This document shows positions 33,547 through 42,015 of a stretch of 44,178 nucleotides of DNA, piece after piece. The stretch is from Thalassobaculaceae bacterium (GTDB lineage Bacteria; Pseudomonadota; Alphaproteobacteria; Thalassobaculales; Thalassobaculaceae): the NCBI GenBank assembly GCA_029212785.1, contig JARGOG010000035.1:1-44178 (forward strand), read 5' to 3'. The notes below the pieces were generated by a model. It was not told the DNA's origin and ran no database searches. It saw only the letters and a program-made list of their open reading frames with translations. Position numbers and translations under genes: made by a program. The stretch's first letter is position 1, and every line of letters begins with the position of its first letter.

Positions 33547-35055
33547 ATGGCGCGCCCCAACATCCTCATCCTGATGGTCGACCAGCTGACCGGGACCCTG
33601 TTCCCGGACGGGCCGGTGCCGTGGCTGCATACCCCGAACCTGCGCCGTCTGGCCGCGCGCTCGACCCGCTTCGCCAATGCCTATACAGCCTCGCCGCTCT
33701 GCGCGCCGGGCCGGGCGTCCTTCATGTCGGGGCAGCTTCCCTCGCTGACCGGGGTCTACGACAACGCCGCGGAGTTCTCCTCCGCCATCCCGACCTATGC
33801 CCATCACCTGCGGCGTGCCGGTTATCAGACGTGTCTCAGCGGCAAGATGCATTTCGTCGGTCCGGACCAGCTCCACGGCTTCGAGGAACGGCTGACCACC
33901 GACATCTACCCGGCCGATTTCGGCTGGACCCCGGATTATCGCAAGCCGGGGGAGCGGATCGACTGGTGGTATCACAATCTCGGTTCTGTCACCGGTGCGG
34001 GCGTGGCCGAGATCTCCAACCAGATGGAGTATGACGACGAGGTCGCCTACAACGCGGTGCGCAAGCTCTACGACCTGTCGCGCGGCCATGACGGCCGGCC
34101 CTGGTGCGTGACGGTGAGCTTCACCCATCCGCACGACCCCTATGTCGCCCGGCGCAAGTACTGGGACCTGTACGAGGGTTGCGAGCACCTGCTGCCCACC
34201 GTCCCAACGATGGACTACGAGGACCACGACCCGCATTCCAAGCGGCTGTTCGACGCCAACGACTGGCGCAAGTTCGACATCACCGACGAGAACATCCGCC
34301 GCTCCCGCCGGGCCTATTTCGCCAATATCAGCTATCTGGACGACAAGATCGGCGAGATCCTGGACACGCTGGAGCGCACGCGGCAGGAAGCGATCATCCT
34401 GTTCGTCTCCGACCACGGCGACATGCTGGGCGAGCGCGGGTTGTGGTTCAAGATGAGCTTCCTCGACGGCTCCTCTAGGGTGCCGTTGATGATCTCGGCA
34501 CCGGGCATGGCTCCGGGCCTGATCAGCGCGCCGGCTTCGACCCTGGACGTCACGCCGACCCTGGCCGAGCTCGCTGGCGTGTCGATGGACGAGGTGCTGC
34601 CCTGGACCGAGGGCAAGAGCCTGGTGTCCGTCGCCGGTGGCCTGCCGCGGCCGGGCTCGGTCGCGATGGAATACGCCGCGGAAGGCTCCTACACGCCGCT
34701 GGTGGCCTTGCGCCGGGGACAGTGGAAATACACCCGCTGCACCCTCGACCCGGAGCAACTGTTCGATCTGGAGGCGGACCCGCACGAGCTGACCAATCTG
34801 GCGGGCGATACGGCCCATGCCGATACCCTGGCCGATTTCCGCGCCGAGGCGGACGCCCGCTGGGATCTCGCCCGGTTCGACGCCGAGGTACGCTCCAGCC
34901 AGGCAAGGCGCTGGGTGGTCTACGAGGCGCTGCGCAACGGCGCGTATTATCCCTGGGACCACCAGCCGCTGCTCAAGGCGTCCGAGCGCTTCATGCGCAA
35001 CCACATGGATCTCAATGTGGTCGAAGAGAACCAGCGTTTCCCGCGTGGAGAGTAA
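33547..35055 (+). CDS. betC: Choline-sulfatase
   Basis: A 502-residue cytoplasmic sulfatase that releases choline from choline-O-sulfate. The sulfatase signature C-A-P-G-R (C52-R56, in [17 protein letters not shown]) carries the Cys converted to formylglycine. Metal and sulfate ligands lie in [29 protein letters not shown] and [15 protein letters not shown], all BetC-like. The C-terminal tail ([23 protein letters not shown]) is also typical of choline-sulfatase. It is followed 10 bases later by betB, forming a betCB pair. The choline dehydrogenase betA that would join them is not here. Confidence 0.95.
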   Translation: MARPNILILMVDQLTGTLFPDGPVPWLHTPNLRRLAARSTRFANAYTASPLCAPGRASFMSGQLPSLTGVYDNAAEFSSAIPTYAHHLRRAGYQTCLSGKMHFVGPDQLHGFEERLTTDIYPADFGWTPDYRKPGERIDWWYHNLGSVTGAGVAEISNQMEYDDEVAYNAVRKLYDLSRGHDGRPWCVTVSFTHPHDPYVARRKYWDLYEGCEHLLPTVPTMDYEDHDPHSKRLFDANDWRKFDITDENIRRSRRAYFANISYLDDKIGEILDTLERTRQEAIILFVSDHGDMLGERGLWFKMSFLDGSSRVPLMISAPGMAPGLISAPASTLDVTPTLAELAGVSMDEVLPWTEGKSLVSVAGGLPRPGSVAMEYAAEGSYTPLVALRRGQWKYTRCTLDPEQLFDLEADPHELTNLAGDTAHADTLADFRAEADARWDLARFDAEVRSSQARRWVVYEALRNGAYYPWDHQPLLKASERFMRNHMDLNVVEENQRFPRGE

Positions 35056-35065
35056 GGAGCCGGCA

Positions 35066-36526
35066 ATGACCTACGACGCACAGCCCAAGGCCAGCCACTT
35101 CATCGGCGGCGAATACGTGGAGGACACCGCCGGCGATCCGATCGAGGTGGTCTACTCGGCCACCGGCGAGACCATCGCGACGCTGCACGCCGCCACCCCG
35201 GCGATCGTCGAGCGGGCGCTGGCCTCGGCCAAGGCGGCGCAGGCGGAATGGGCGGCGATGAGCGGGACGGAGCGCGGCCGGGTCCTGCGGCGCGCGGCCG
35301 ACATCATCCGGGAGCGCAACCGCGACCTGTCGGTGCTGGAGACGCTCGATACCGGCAAGCCGCTGTCGGAGACCCTGGTGGCGGACGCCAGTTCGGGCGC
35401 CGACGCGCTGGAGTATTTCGGCGGCCTCGCCGGCAGCCTGACCGGCGAGCACGTGCCGTTGGCCGGCGGCGATTTCGTCTACACCATGCGCAAGCCGCTG
35501 GGGGTCTGCGTCGGGATCGGCGCCTGGAACTATCCGACCCAGATCGCCTGCTGGAAGGCCGCCCCGGCGCTCGCCTGCGGCAACACCATGGTGTTCAAGC
35601 CGTCGGAGATGACCCCGCTCTGCACCCTGAAGGTCGCGGAGGTGCTGATGGAAGCGGGCGCGCCGGCGGGGGTGTTCAACGTGGTCCAGGGCATGGGCCC
35701 GGTCGGCGCTGCGCTGGCCACCGACCCTCGGGTTGCCAAGGTCTCGCTTACCGGCTCCGTGCCGACGGGGCGCAAGGTCTATGCCGCGGCGGCGGCAGGC
35801 ATCAAGCATGTCACCATGGAGCTGGGCGGCAAGTCGCCGATCCTGGTGTTCGACGACGCCGACCTGGACGCCGCCGTCAGCGGCGCCATCGTCGGGAACT
35901 TCTATAGCTCCGGCCAGATCTGCTCGAACGGGACCCGCGTCTTCGTGCAGAAGGGCATCAAGGAGGCGTTCCTGGCGCGCCTGACCGACCGACTTGGCGA
36001 CGCGGTGATCGGCGACCCGATGGACGAGACGACCACCTACGGCCCGATGGTCTCCGAACGCCAACTCAAAATCGTGGAAGGCTACATCGCAAACGGGATC
36101 GCGGAGGGCGCGCGGCTGGTCACCGGTGGCAAGCGGATCGACCGCCCCGGCTGGTATCTTGAGCCGACGGTGTTCGCCGACGTGACCGACGGAATGACCA
36201 TCGCCCGGGAGGAGATTTTCGGCCCGGTGATGTCGGTGCTCGACTTCGCTGACGAGGCCGAGGGCATCGCCCGCGCCAACGCCACCGAATTCGGTCTGGC
36301 GGCCGGCGTGTTCACCCGCGACCTCGCCCGCGCCCATCGGGTCGTCGGCCAGCTGGAGGCGGGGAGCCTCTACATCAATGCCTACAACCTGACGCCGGTG
36401 GAAGCGCCGTTCGGCGGAGTGAAGGCATCCGGCGTGGGCCGCGAGAACTCCAAGGAGGCGATCCACCACTATTCCGAGGTGCGCTCGGTCTACGTCGCGG
36501 TGAATGCGCCCGAGGCACCGTATTGA
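35066..36526 (+). CDS. betB: Betaine-aldehyde dehydrogenase
   Basis: A 486-residue NAD(P)-dependent aldehyde dehydrogenase. It has the family-typical N-terminus ([20 protein letters not shown]), [24 protein letters not shown], the catalytic Glu in ELGGKSP (E252), the catalytic Cys in [14 protein letters not shown] (C286), and the C-terminal [22 protein letters not shown]. It oxidises betaine aldehyde to glycine betaine. The internal ATG 35066 follows AAGGAG; the long frame upstream is a shadow of betC. Translated from the same transcript as betC. Confidence 0.95.
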   Translation: MTYDAQPKASHFIGGEYVEDTAGDPIEVVYSATGETIATLHAATPAIVERALASAKAAQAEWAAMSGTERGRVLRRAADIIRERNRDLSVLETLDTGKPLSETLVADASSGADALEYFGGLAGSLTGEHVPLAGGDFVYTMRKPLGVCVGIGAWNYPTQIACWKAAPALACGNTMVFKPSEMTPLCTLKVAEVLMEAGAPAGVFNVVQGMGPVGAALATDPRVAKVSLTGSVPTGRKVYAAAAAGIKHVTMELGGKSPILVFDDADLDAAVSGAIVGNFYSSGQICSNGTRVFVQKGIKEAFLARLTDRLGDAVIGDPMDETTTYGPMVSERQLKIVEGYIANGIAEGARLVTGGKRIDRPGWYLEPTVFADVTDGMTIAREEIFGPVMSVLDFADEAEGIARANATEFGLAAGVFTRDLARAHRVVGQLEAGSLYINAYNLTPVEAPFGGVKASGVGRENSKEAIHHYSEVRSVYVAVNAPEAPY

Positions 36527-36643
36527 CGGGATAACAGCCCCCAAATCTTACTCCCCGGATTGATCCCGGGGTGATCCCGTCATCCGCCCCGACCGTCGGC
36601 GAGCAAGCACTGGCGCCGGGCCTGTCTCACGGGGTTGGAACGC

Positions 36644-36678
36644 GGAAAGGCCCGCGCCGGGTTGGCGCGGGCCTTTCC
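36644..36678. terminator. Strong bidirectional terminator-like hairpin
   Basis: GGAAAGGCCCGCGCC, a five-base loop GGGTT, then GGCGCGGGCCTTTCC: a perfect 15-bp stem in the 294-bp gap between convergent betB and metK. It can stop transcription from either side; T-richness after the stem is modest. Confidence 0.65.
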
Positions 36679-36694
36679 ATCTGTCTCAGCGTCT

Positions 36695-36736
36695 TCCCGG
36701 GCGTGACCCGGGATCCAGACGGCAGCGCGCTGGATC
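36695..36736. repeat. Palindromic extragenic element
   Basis: TCCCGGG-CGTGA-CCCGGGA (36695-36713) overlaps GATCCAG-N11-CTGGATC (36712-36736). The CCCGGGATCCAG string and the nested palindromes resemble dispersed alphaproteobacterial extragenic repeats. The rest of the 36527-36820 gap contains one more short stem (CCCCGG...CCGGGG near 36553) and no gene. Confidence 0.5.
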
Positions 36737-36820
36737 GTTACCAATTGAGCGTCAACACGCCAGCGCGAACCATTCCAGGCCCCGGCCGGGGGAGACGCTT
36801 GAACTGGCTAGAGGAACCCC

Positions 36821-38002
36821 TCAATCCGCCGCTTCGGCGCCGAACGCGCGGGCGAGGTCGTTGGCGATGTCCGTGCGCTCCCAGGCGAAGCCGCCGTCCT
36901 GCTCCGCCGGCCGGCCGAAATGGCCGTAGGCGGAGGTCCGGGCGTAGATCGGCTTCAGCAGACCGAGCTGCTCGCGGATGCCCCGCGGTGTCAGGCGCAC
37001 CCGCTCACGCAGGACGCGGCCCAACCGGTCCTCGTCGACCCGGCCGGTACCCTGGGTGTCGACATAGACGGCGACCGGCTCCGGAACGCCGATGGCGTAG
37101 GCGAGCTGGATCACGCATTTGTCGGCCAGACCCGCGGCGACGACGTTCTTCGCCAGATAACGCGCGGCATAGGCGGCCGAGCGGTCGACCTTGGTCGGAT
37201 CCTTGCCGGAGAACGCGCCGCCACCATGCGGGGCCGCTCCGCCATAGGTGTCGACGATGATCTTGCGCCCGGTCAGGCCGGCATCGCCGTCCGGACCGCC
37301 GATCACGAAGCGCCCGGTCGGGTTCACCAGCAGGCGGTCGTCCGGCAGGTTCCAGCCTTCCGGCAGGGCCTGGGTTACGAACGGCTTCACGATCTCGCGG
37401 ACGGTGTCCTGGTCGATCGCCCCGTCGTGCTGGGTCGACACCACGACGGTGTCGATGCCCGCCGGCTTGCCGTTTTCGTAGCGCAGGGTGACCTGGCTCT
37501 TGCTGTCCGGGCCGAACCGGGGCTCCGTGCCGGACTTCCGGGCCTCGGCCATCAGCCGCAGGATGCGGTGGGCGAACTGGATCGGCGCCGGCATCAGCTC
37601 TTCGGTCTCGTTGCAGGCATAGCCGAACATGATGCCCTGATCGCCGGCACCCTCCTCGGCCTTGTTGCCGGCATCGACGCCGAGCGCGATGTCGGAGGAC
37701 TGGGCGTGCAGCCGGTTGATGATCTCGCAGGTCTTCCAGTGGAAGCCGTCCTGCTCGTAGCCGATGTCCTTGATCGCCGCCCGGGCGATCTCCTCGACCT
37801 GCTTCAGGACGGCGTCCGGGCCGCGCACCTCGCCGGCGATGGTCACGTGGTTGGTGGTCGCCAGGGTCTCGCAGGCGACGCGGGCGTCCTCGTCGGCGGC
37901 CAGGAAGGCGTCGAGCACGGCGTCGGAGATCCGGTCGCAGACCTTGTCCGGATGGCCTTCGGAAACGGATTCGCTGGTGAACAGCCAAGTTCTGTCAGTC
38001 AT
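36821..38002 (-). CDS. metK: S-adenosylmethionine synthetase
   Basis: A 393-residue MetK making SAM from methionine and ATP. Signatures: [21 protein letters not shown] at the N-terminus, [12 protein letters not shown] (the conserved hexapeptide region), and [30 protein letters not shown] 38002 matches family length; the longer frame to 38143 would overlap the methyltransferase gene. It is downstream of the betaine-forming methyltransferase with 91 bp between, which suggests that SAM supply is co-expressed with a heavy SAM consumer. No SAM riboswitch was recognised in the gap. Confidence 0.97.
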   Translation of the reverse strand: MTDRTWLFTSESVSEGHPDKVCDRISDAVLDAFLAADEDARVACETLATTNHVTIAGEVRGPDAVLKQVEEIARAAIKDIGYEQDGFHWKTCEIINRLHAQSSDIALGVDAGNKAEEGAGDQGIMFGYACNETEELMPAPIQFAHRILRLMAEARKSGTEPRFGPDSKSQVTLRYENGKPAGIDTVVVSTQHDGAIDQDTVREIVKPFVTQALPEGWNLPDDRLLVNPTGRFVIGGPDGDAGLTGRKIIVDTYGGAAPHGGGAFSGKDPTKVDRSAAYAARYLAKNVVAAGLADKCVIQLAYAIGVPEPVAVYVDTQGTGRVDEDRLGRVLRERVRLTPRGIREQLGLLKPIYARTSAYGHFGRPAEQDGGFAWERTDIANDLARAFGAEAAD

Positions 38003-38038
38003 TGTCTGACGGTCCTCTCTTGCTTCTCGGGAAATGGC

Positions 38039-38075
38039 GCCGGGGCGGGCAGCAGCGTCGGCGCGCCGCCCCGGC
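38039..38075. terminator. GC-rich hairpin between methyltransferase and metK
   Basis: GCCGGGGCGG-N17-CCGCCCCGGC is a perfect 10-bp stem in the gap before metK. It lacks a T-run, so it may attenuate or protect the upstream message rather than terminate. Confidence 0.45.
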
Positions 38076-38093
38076 CTTGATGTGCTGGGCCGG

Positions 38094-39788
38094 TCAGTCC
38101 GGCTTGCGGAAGATCTGGATACCCCAGGCGAGGTGGCCGGCATCGGCGGCCTTCACCCAGTTCTCCAGCCCGACGATCATCTTATCGAGGTATTCGACCG
38201 ACGCGCCGCTGTCGCGCAGGGTGTCGTAGTTCCCGACGAGATCCTCGCGCACCCGGTCGTAATGCGTGCGCAACTGATTGGTCATATCGTTCTGGGCCAC
38301 GGTCTCGAAGCCGAGGGCGGTGGCGGCCTCGCGATAGAACCGCATGGAACCCAGCGAGGTCAGCTGGAGTCGGTCGTAGACCGGCTGCAGCACACCTTCC
38401 GGCACGTCGTCGGCCTGCATCGGGTCGGTGAAGATGAAGTGACCGCCCGGCTTGAGCACCCGGAACACCTCGGCCAGCACCTTGGCGCGCTGGTCGGAGT
38501 GCAGGATCGCGTCCTGGCTCCACACCACGTCGTAGCTGGCTTCCGGCTCGGGAATGTCCTCGAAGACGCCATGGATGACCTTGATCCGGTCGGCCAGCTT
38601 GGCCCGGCGGATCCGGCTCCGATTGGTATCGTTCTGGGTCTCGGAGATGTTGAGGCAGGTTGCCGAATTGCCGAAGCGATTGGCAATCCGCCGCATGGCC
38701 CCGCCGTAACCGGCGCCGATATCGAGGATGCGGGTGTTCTGATCGAGGGCCGGCAGGGAGTCCGCCATCCGATCGACCGTGGCGTCGCTCGCCTCGCGGA
38801 TTACCTTGGTGTCGTCGTATATGCCGACATGCAGGTCCTCGCCGCCCCAGACCATGCTGTAGAACGTGTCCGCGTCATCGCTATCGTAATAGTCTTCGGC
38901 GATATCGCGGACGTCGGCTTCACCGTCCGCGCGGGTCCCGCCGCTCCAGCGAACGACGTGCTGGGTCGACTTCTCGGCCACGTGGATGAAGAAGTCCGGG
39001 TCGTTCTCGGCGTAGGTTTCCTGGAAGTCGCCATAGGTCCGCACCCGCTGGAAACCGGCTTCCGACAGCAGCCGGCGCACGTAGTTCTTGCGGATCGGGC
39101 ACATGTTGAGCGTGTACTGGGACCCGTCCGGAAAGCTGTATTTGAAGCGCGCGAGCCCTTCATCGATGTGATCCGGCTCGGCCGTGACCTTGTCGCCGGC
39201 GTAGTAGTACTTGTGCTTCGTGGTGAAGCCGTGGTCGAGCATGCTGTCGTAGTTGCGCTGGTCGAGGATCAGCATTCCGTCATGTTTCAGCGCGGCGTAG
39301 AACTCGGCAAGCGCGCGGCGCCGGTCGGCTTCGGCGTGCAGGTGGGTGAATGAGTTTCCGAGGCAGATGATCGCGTCGTACTTGCCCTGGATGTCCCGAT
39401 TCAACCAGCGCCAGTCGGCCTGCACGGTTTTCAGGATCAGGCCGCGTGACTGGGCGTTCTGGAACGCCTTTGCCAGCATCGCCGCCGACCCGTCGGCCGA
39501 GGTCACGTTGAAGCCGGACTCCTGAAGACGCACCGAATGGAATCCTGTGCCGCAGGCGACATCCAGGACCGTCTCCTTCCCGCGGGCCCGCAGGACGTCC
39601 ATGAAGAACTGACCTTCGCTCTCCGCCCGGGCGGTCCAGTCGATCAACTCGTCCCACTTCTCCACGAAGGACATGATGTATTCGCCGCGATAGAGATCGG
39701 TGTCGCGGCTTTCGAGCGGGTCCTCGCCATATGCCTGCTCGTCGAGCTCAAGCTCTGTGTTGGCGGTCTGTCGAGCGGATTGCCCCAT
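38094..39788 (-). CDS. Fused glycine/sarcosine and sarcosine/dimethylglycine N-methyltransferase
   Basis: A 564-residue protein carrying two SAM methyltransferase domains. Domain 1 (about 25-275) has motif [15 protein letters not shown] (75-88), then [39 protein letters not shown] and [13 protein letters not shown], closely like glycine sarcosine N-methyltransferase. Domain 2 (about 297-564) begins [25 protein letters not shown], has [14 protein letters not shown] (354-367) and WSQDAILHS, as in sarcosine/dimethylglycine methyltransferase. Together they convert glycine to glycine betaine using three SAM. Most known systems use two separate proteins; fused forms are known (Actinopolyspora). It starts at ATG 39788 with GGAGG five bases upstream. 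Confidence 0.93.
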   Translation of the reverse strand: MGQSARQTANTELELDEQAYGEDPLESRDTDLYRGEYIMSFVEKWDELIDWTARAESEGQFFMDVLRARGKETVLDVACGTGFHSVRLQESGFNVTSADGSAAMLAKAFQNAQSRGLILKTVQADWRWLNRDIQGKYDAIICLGNSFTHLHAEADRRRALAEFYAALKHDGMLILDQRNYDSMLDHGFTTKHKYYYAGDKVTAEPDHIDEGLARFKYSFPDGSQYTLNMCPIRKNYVRRLLSEAGFQRVRTYGDFQETYAENDPDFFIHVAEKSTQHVVRWSGGTRADGEADVRDIAEDYYDSDDADTFYSMVWGGEDLHVGIYDDTKVIREASDATVDRMADSLPALDQNTRILDIGAGYGGAMRRIANRFGNSATCLNISETQNDTNRSRIRRAKLADRIKVIHGVFEDIPEPEASYDVVWSQDAILHSDQRAKVLAEVFRVLKPGGHFIFTDPMQADDVPEGVLQPVYDRLQLTSLGSMRFYREAATALGFETVAQNDMTNQLRTHYDRVREDLVGNYDTLRDSGASVEYLDKMIVGLENWVKAADAGHLAWGIQIFRKPD

Positions 39789-39913
39789 GGTGGCCTCCAG
39801 TGGGTTGTGGCGACCGCGCCTCCCAGGCGAAGTACGGGGGAGCCGATGGCGCCCGTCAGGGCACAGTCGCGGGATCCGGCCACCCAGATCGGATGGCAGA
39901 GCGAGTCCTTGAT

Positions 39914-39930
39914 CCGATCGCGGCGATCGG
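39914..39930. promoter_or_regulatory. 17-bp perfect inverted repeat upstream of the methyltransferase
   Basis: CCGATCGC-G-GCGATCGG lies 126 bp before the methyltransferase start. It is the most symmetric site in this leader and a candidate operator or hairpin. No regulator gene is adjacent. Confidence 0.4.
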
Positions 39931-40366
39931 GTGCGATGACTCCTGGCCACTCACGTTCCGGCCGCGATGGTGTCGGTGACTTGTCGGCGCTTGGCTTTCC
40001 GCACTCTTGATCTTGGCGTGGCCGCGTTCGTTTCGCCGGCCCGCTACAACCGTCCCGCAACCTCAAGCTTCCTTCCGTTAGGACAGCTCCGAGGTGCAGG
40101 TTGGTTGCGGCTTGTTTAATATTCTATTTGCGACATAACAAGCCTGAATACGACAAAATGCGATTTGACAGCCGCTAGGTCGTTGTTCGGGCTCGATAAT
40201 CGACGTCAGAAAATACCCGACATTGTCGATGGTTAAGGACGTTTCGGCGGCGGCGCTTCCCGAAGGGCGACGCGTGGCGGAGCCGTTCCGCAGCGCGGTC
40301 GAACGATTGCGCCTGATCCGGCATCGGCCGGGTCCGCGGGATGCGCCGCGTCGCACCATCTATCTC
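39931..40366. other. Intergenic region without a convincing gene
   Basis: This is most of the 695-bp gap between the divergent methyltransferase and exbB genes. An AT-rich patch (40080-40240) stands out from the GC-rich surroundings and contains an inverted repeat, GCTTGTT-N20-AACAAGC (40110-40143). Frames here have no codon or protein character I trust. The long leader of the methyltransferase could hold an osmotic or metabolite-responsive element, but no known riboswitch motif was seen. Confidence 0.5.
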
Positions 40367-40389
40367 TTGCGAATGCGAGTCGCTCGCAA
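40367..40389. promoter_or_regulatory. Fur-like iron-box candidate upstream of exbB
   Basis: TTGCGA-N11-TCGCAA is an inverted repeat; the left arm TTGCGAATGCGA resembles proteobacterial Fur boxes. It lies 117 bp upstream of exbB, the expected place for iron control of a TonB system. The identity of the regulator is inferred. Confidence 0.5.
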
Positions 40390-40433
40390 TAGAGTTCGCG
40401 CCGTTCAAATCTCCAATCCGAGGGAGTACAGTC

Positions 40434-40490
40434 ATGCGCAGGGCCGATTGCGCGATCAGATACGGGCATAGCGGTGGGCCGACATGCTGA
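40434..40490 (+). CDS. Possible 18-residue leader ORF overlapping exbB
   Basis: ATG 40434 follows GAGGGAG with ideal seven-base spacing and runs 18 codons (MRRADCAIRYGHSGGPTC) to TGA 40488-40490, four bases past the exbB ATG. exbB's own Shine-Dalgarno (GGTGGG) is weaker, so ribosomes finishing this ORF may re-start at exbB. No known family. Confidence 0.4.
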   Translation: MRRADCAIRYGHSGGPTC

Positions 40491-41212
40491 CGTCGGAAGA
40501 CTTCGCGGGCCCGACTGAAATGCTCGCCGCCGGAGGACCGGTGGTTGCGGTGCTGATCGTCATGTCCGTGATCGCACTGGCGATCGTGCTGGTCAAGCTG
40601 TGGCAGTTCCGCGCCGCCCGCCTGGGCGAGCGTAACCGGGTTCAGACCGCTCTGGCGTTGATCCGTGCCGGCCGCCCGCATGATGCGCTGGCCGCGGTGC
40701 GCCGCTCCCGCAACCCGGTGGCGCAAGCCGTCGCACGCGCCATCCTGGGCGGCCAGCGCGGCTTGCCGGAGCACAAGGTCCGCGAGGAGGCGATCCGTTA
40801 CGGCAGCGACGCGCTGGAGGAATTGCGGGGCTATCTGCGGCCGCTTGAAGTGATCGCGTCCCTGGCGCCGCTGCTTGGCTTGTTCGGCACCGTGCTCGGG
40901 ATGATCGGCGCGTTCCAGCAGCTTGAGGCGGCGGGCAATCAGGTCAATCCGGCCGTGCTCTCCGGCGGTATCTGGGAAGCGTTGCTGACCACGGCGGTCG
41001 GCCTCGCGGTTGCGATCCCGGCGGTGGCGGCGCTGAACTGGCTGGAGCGCGTGGTCGAGCGGGTCGCCCACGACATGGACAGCGCCATCACCGGCGTCTT
41101 CACACTGGATCTCTCGACTGCAGTCGGGGAAAGCGACGGCCATGGCTATGAGCGCGGATACGAACACGGACCCGGACAGGGCCGCCTGCGCACCGCCGCG
41201 GCTGGCGAGTAG
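40484..41212 (+). CDS. exbB: ExbB/TolQ-type proton channel protein
   Basis: A 242-residue MotA/TolQ/ExbB inner-membrane protein with three membrane segments: about 18-38, then LRPLEVIASLAPLLGLFGTVLGMIGAF, and EALLTTAVGLAVAIPAVAAL. The Thr of GTVLGM and the Glu/Thr of the last helix are the conserved channel residues. With ExbD it converts proton flow into TonB movement. The C-terminal tail overlaps exbD by 71 bp in another frame. First main gene of the exbB-exbD-exbD-tonB operon. Confidence 0.93.
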   Translation: MLTSEDFAGPTEMLAAGGPVVAVLIVMSVIALAIVLVKLWQFRAARLGERNRVQTALALIRAGRPHDALAAVRRSRNPVAQAVARAILGGQRGLPEHKVREEAIRYGSDALEELRGYLRPLEVIASLAPLLGLFGTVLGMIGAFQQLEAAGNQVNPAVLSGGIWEALLTTAVGLAVAIPAVAALNWLERVVERVAHDMDSAITGVFTLDLSTAVGESDGHGYERGYEHGPGQGRLRTAAAGE

Positions 41213-41597
41213 GGGACGCCGTCCCCGGTCGGTCATCAGCCTCACGCCGCTGATCGACGTGGTGTTCATTCTCCTGGTGTTCTTCATGCTGGCGTCGAGT
41301 TTCCTCGACTGGCGCTCGATCGACCTCGCCCCGCCGGCCTCGGCCGGTGCCGGCGCATCGATGACCGGCGCCATGCTGCTGGAGATCCGGCCCGATGGGC
41401 TGCGACTCAGCGGCCACATGGTCACCGCGACCGAGGCGCAGGAGAAAATCATGGCCCAGGTCCGCGAGAAGCCGGACCAGCGGGTGCTGATCAAGCCGGC
41501 GGACGGTGTCGCTCTGCAGGACACGGTGGACATTCTCGATCGGCTGTCGGCCGCCGGGGTCGCCAACCTGTCCTTCGTGCGCGCGGGCGCACGCTAG
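41142..41597 (+). CDS. exbD: ExbD/TolR-type protein 1 (canonical Asp)
   Basis: A 151-residue single-membrane-segment protein. The segment SLTPLIDVVFILLVFFMLAS carries the essential proton-carrying Asp (D39) in the expected TPLIDVxF context. A periplasmic domain follows (ending SAAGVANLSFVRAG). It starts 71 bp inside exbB; GGGGAAAG is nine bases upstream of ATG 41142. It partners ExbB as the functional ion-channel subunit. Confidence 0.92.
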   Translation: MAMSADTNTDPDRAACAPPRLASRGRRPRSVISLTPLIDVVFILLVFFMLASSFLDWRSIDLAPPASAGAGASMTGAMLLEIRPDGLRLSGHMVTATEAQEKIMAQVREKPDQRVLIKPADGVALQDTVDILDRLSAAGVANLSFVRAGAR

Positions 41598-41607
41598 GAG
41601 CGGCCCC

Positions 41608-42015
41608 ATGCGTCTTGCCCGAAAGCGTCCGCGCAACGAGGACGACCGCATCCTGCCGCTGATCAACGTGGTCTTCCTGCTGCTGATCTTCTTCATGCTG
41701 GCGGGGCGGTTGGCTGCGACCGATCCGTTTCGGATCGATCCGCCGCAATCGGTCAGCGCGGGGCCGGTCACCATCGAGGATCTGCTGGTCCAGGTCGGTG
41801 CCGAGGGACGCCTCGCCTTGAACGGCGAGGAGATGGGCGAGATGGCGCTGGTGGCGGCCGTCTCCGCGCGCGTCGGGGAGGGCACGCCGGGGACGGTTCG
41901 CCTTAAGGCCGATGGTCGTGTCGAGGCGACGCGGGTCGTCGCCATCATGGAACTGCTGCGCGAGGCCGGGATCGACAAGCTGCAACTGCTGACCCTACCG
42001 GCGAGGGACGGGTGA
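41608..42015 (+). CDS. ExbD/TolR-type protein 2 with Asn replacing the channel Asp
   Basis: A 135-residue second ExbD. Its membrane segment ILPLINVVFLLLIFFMLAG aligns with the ExbD helix, but the key Asp is Asn (N20, codon AAC 41665-41667). Such a subunit should be unable to carry protons itself. The periplasmic domain resembles ExbD (RIDPPQSVSAGPVTIEDLLVQVGAEGRLALNGEEM). It begins 10 bp after exbD and its TGA overlaps the tonB ATG (TGATG), so it is made together with the other subunits. A structural or asymmetric partner role is inferred. Confidence 0.9.
   Translation: MRLARKRPRNEDDRILPLINVVFLLLIFFMLAGRLAATDPFRIDPPQSVSAGPVTIEDLLVQVGAEGRLALNGEEMGEMALVAAVSARVGEGTPGTVRLKADGRVEATRVVAIMELLREAGIDKLQLLTLPARDG

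Noticed and set aside
38003-38093. SAM or SAM/SAH riboswitch upstream of metK
   Set aside because: Only a GC-rich hairpin is visible; none of the conserved riboswitch core sequences were found.
36820-38143. Longer metK start at 38143
   Set aside because: The added 47 residues are Arg/Ser/Pro-rich and overlap the methyltransferase gene; family length fits ATG 38002.
39789-40240. Glycine or SAH riboswitch in the methyltransferase leader
   Set aside because: No match by eye to the conserved cores; left as an unexplained leader.
40223-40471. 82-residue plus-strand frame before exbB, considered as a HemP-like gene
   Set aside because: No HemP C-terminal motif; the frame runs through the inverted repeat and the leader ORF and has shadow-like composition.
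40175-41566. 463-residue minus-strand frame across the exbB upstream region
   Set aside because: Antisense shadow of exbB/exbD; no recognisable protein features.
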